In this document: piece after piece, positions 6,098 to 6,459 of the stretch | Position numbering within the stretch: position 1 is the first letter of the stretch | Layout: each line of letters starts with the position of its first letter | Source: JAZFYD01 sp036443405 | Lineage (GTDB): Bacteria > Planctomycetota > PLA2 | Reading direction: 5' to 3' | NCBI GenBank assembly: GCA_036443405.1 | Contig: JAZFYD010000009.1 | Coordinates: 1-6,459 of the forward strand | DNA: 6,459 bases | Position numbers and translations under genes: made by a program | The notes under the pieces: generated by a model | Told to the model about the DNA's origin: nothing | The model's database searches: none | What the model saw: only the letters and a program-made list of their open reading frames with translations

Positions 6098-6106
6098 TGG
6101 TATATT
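6098..6106 (+). promoter_or_regulatory. Extended -10 promoter candidate for the RRM gene
   Basis: TGG followed by TATATT (6101-6106) fits an extended -10 (TGn plus five of six TATAAT bases) and is AT-rich against GC-rich surroundings. No good -35 hexamer is seen 16-18 bp upstream, which extended -10 promoters tolerate. Transcription from about 6113 would give a leader of about 145 nt before the ATG at 6257. Confidence 0.45.
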
Positions 6107-6206
6107 CCCCGCCACTATGACCGTAGGCGAGTCGCAAGGGACCGCCACGGCCAGGAATCGACCCTGCAGCTTTCCCGTATTCTTCATTTTATTGTCCGCG
6201 TCTCTG

Positions 6207-6250
6207 TCCTTTCCGTCGATTGAAGAGGGAAGCTGCGCGAACGGAAAGGA
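6207..6250 (+). promoter_or_regulatory. Hairpin sequestering the Shine-Dalgarno of the RRM gene
   Basis: TCCTTTCCGT (6207-6216) and ACGGAAAGGA (6241-6250) are perfect reverse complements: a 10-bp stem with a 24-nt loop. C6217-G6218 can pair with C6238-G6239 if A6240 bulges, and G6206:U6251 can add a wobble pair. The 3' arm contains the ribosome site AAAGGA, 6 nt before the ATG. With the stem closed the ribosome site is hidden, so initiation should need heat, a ribosome standby route, or a protein or RNA that opens it. Confidence 0.6.
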
Positions 6251-6256
6251 TCCCAA

Positions 6257-6459
6257 ATGGGCTCCAAACTTTTCATCGGCAATCTTAGCTTTGACACCAC
6301 CGAGGTGTCCCTGAAGGGCCATTTCGAGCGTGCCGGATTCCAGGTGGACCGCGTGACGATCGTCAACGATCGTGAGACCGGTCGCCCGCGTGGCTTCGGC
6401 TTCGTGGAAATGCCCGAGGGTGACACCGACGCCGCGATTTCCGCGCTCGACGGTCAGAC
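6257..6459 (+). CDS. RRM-domain RNA-binding protein (3' end outside window)
   Basis: 67 codons are visible before the window edge. The single RNA recognition motif is almost complete: RNP2 is LFIGNL (5-10), and RNP1 is RGFGFVEM (45-52). Canonical RNA-stacking aromatics are present at F6, F47 and F49. Between them lie SLKGHFERAGFQVDRVTIV (helix 1 and strand 2) and the charged loop NDRETGRPRG typical of bacterial RRM proteins. The second helix starts at DTDAAISALDGQ. Bacterial members are small cytoplasmic proteins thought to bind single-stranded RNA and, in cyanobacteria, are often cold-induced. The ATG at 6257 follows AAAGGA with 6-nt spacing. Ribosome access is predicted to be controlled by the hairpin in the leader. 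The true length and any Gly/Arg-rich tail cannot be seen. Confidence 0.95.
   Translation, partial: MGSKLFIGNLSFDTTEVSLKGHFERAGFQVDRVTIVNDRETGRPRGFGFVEMPEGDTDAAISALDGQ

Larger units (their letters stand above)
5933..6256. other. Divergent intergenic region between methyltransferase and RRM genes
   Basis: About 320 bp with no convincing gene. It must hold the promoters for both flanking genes. Visible content: a pair of imperfect 13-bp direct repeats (6011-6043), an extended -10-like element facing the RRM gene (6098-6106), a pyrimidine-rich stretch (about 6175-6216), and a strong hairpin at the RRM ribosome site (6207-6250). Open frames crossing it on both strands show no family motifs. Confidence 0.6.

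Noticed and set aside
6117..6314. A 65-codon plus-strand frame starting with ATG just after the candidate promoter and overlapping the RRM start, with a short hydrophobic stretch (FPVFFILLSASLSF).
   Set aside because: It has no Shine-Dalgarno, crosses the strong RRM gene by about 58 bp in another frame, and its tail is only the out-of-frame reading of the RRM codons. A leader peptide cannot be excluded but is not supported.

Overview
The window is GC-rich, tightly packed bacterial chromosome with seven recognisable genes: one on each edge is cut by the window, and a short tail of an unidentified gene opens it. Several traits suggest a deep-branching, Gram-negative-type bacterium, such as a delta-proteobacterial, planctomycete-like or candidate-phylum lineage: two outer-membrane-type lipoproteins of BamE/SmpA style, an exported zincin, a very large fused transporter-like/spermidine-synthase-like protein, and a bacterial single-RRM RNA-binding protein. 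The phylum cannot be fixed from the sequence alone. No tRNA, rRNA, insertion sequence, CRISPR array or phage gene is visible.

Layout. At the left edge two genes run rightward. One is the last 49 codons of an unidentified gene (1-150). The other, three bases downstream, is an exported HExxH metallopeptidase-like protein (154-963) whose zinc-site layout matches the catalytic domain of anthrax lethal factor. These converge, with about 46 bp between them, on a leftward block. Read in its own direction from right to left, that block is: a class I SAM methyltransferase (5932-5195); two overlapping tandem BamE-like lipoproteins (5116-4652 and 4655-4212, sharing ATGA); a roughly 856-residue membrane protein (4080-1510); and a small VOC/glyoxalase-fold protein (1447-1010). 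A roughly 320-bp divergent intergenic region (5933-6256) separates the methyltransferase from a rightward RRM RNA-binding protein gene (6257 to the window end).

Most notable content. (1) The 856-residue protein has three parts: a multi-pass membrane region, a spermidine-synthase-like Rossmann domain, and a C-terminal TPM (TLP18.3/Psb32/MOLO-1) domain appended directly after the synthase end. (2) The leader of the RRM gene contains a perfect 10-bp inverted repeat whose 3' arm includes the Shine-Dalgarno sequence. (3) The VOC gene has its Shine-Dalgarno in the loop of a 7-bp hairpin that reaches the A of the start codon. Both (2) and (3) look like translational control elements. (4) The lethal-factor-like zincin is small and exported.

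The genes do not form one obvious pathway. The leftward block mixes envelope lipoproteins, a membrane enzyme-like fusion and small-molecule enzymes. Apart from the ATGA-coupled lipoprotein pair, operon membership is inferred only from orientation and spacing.
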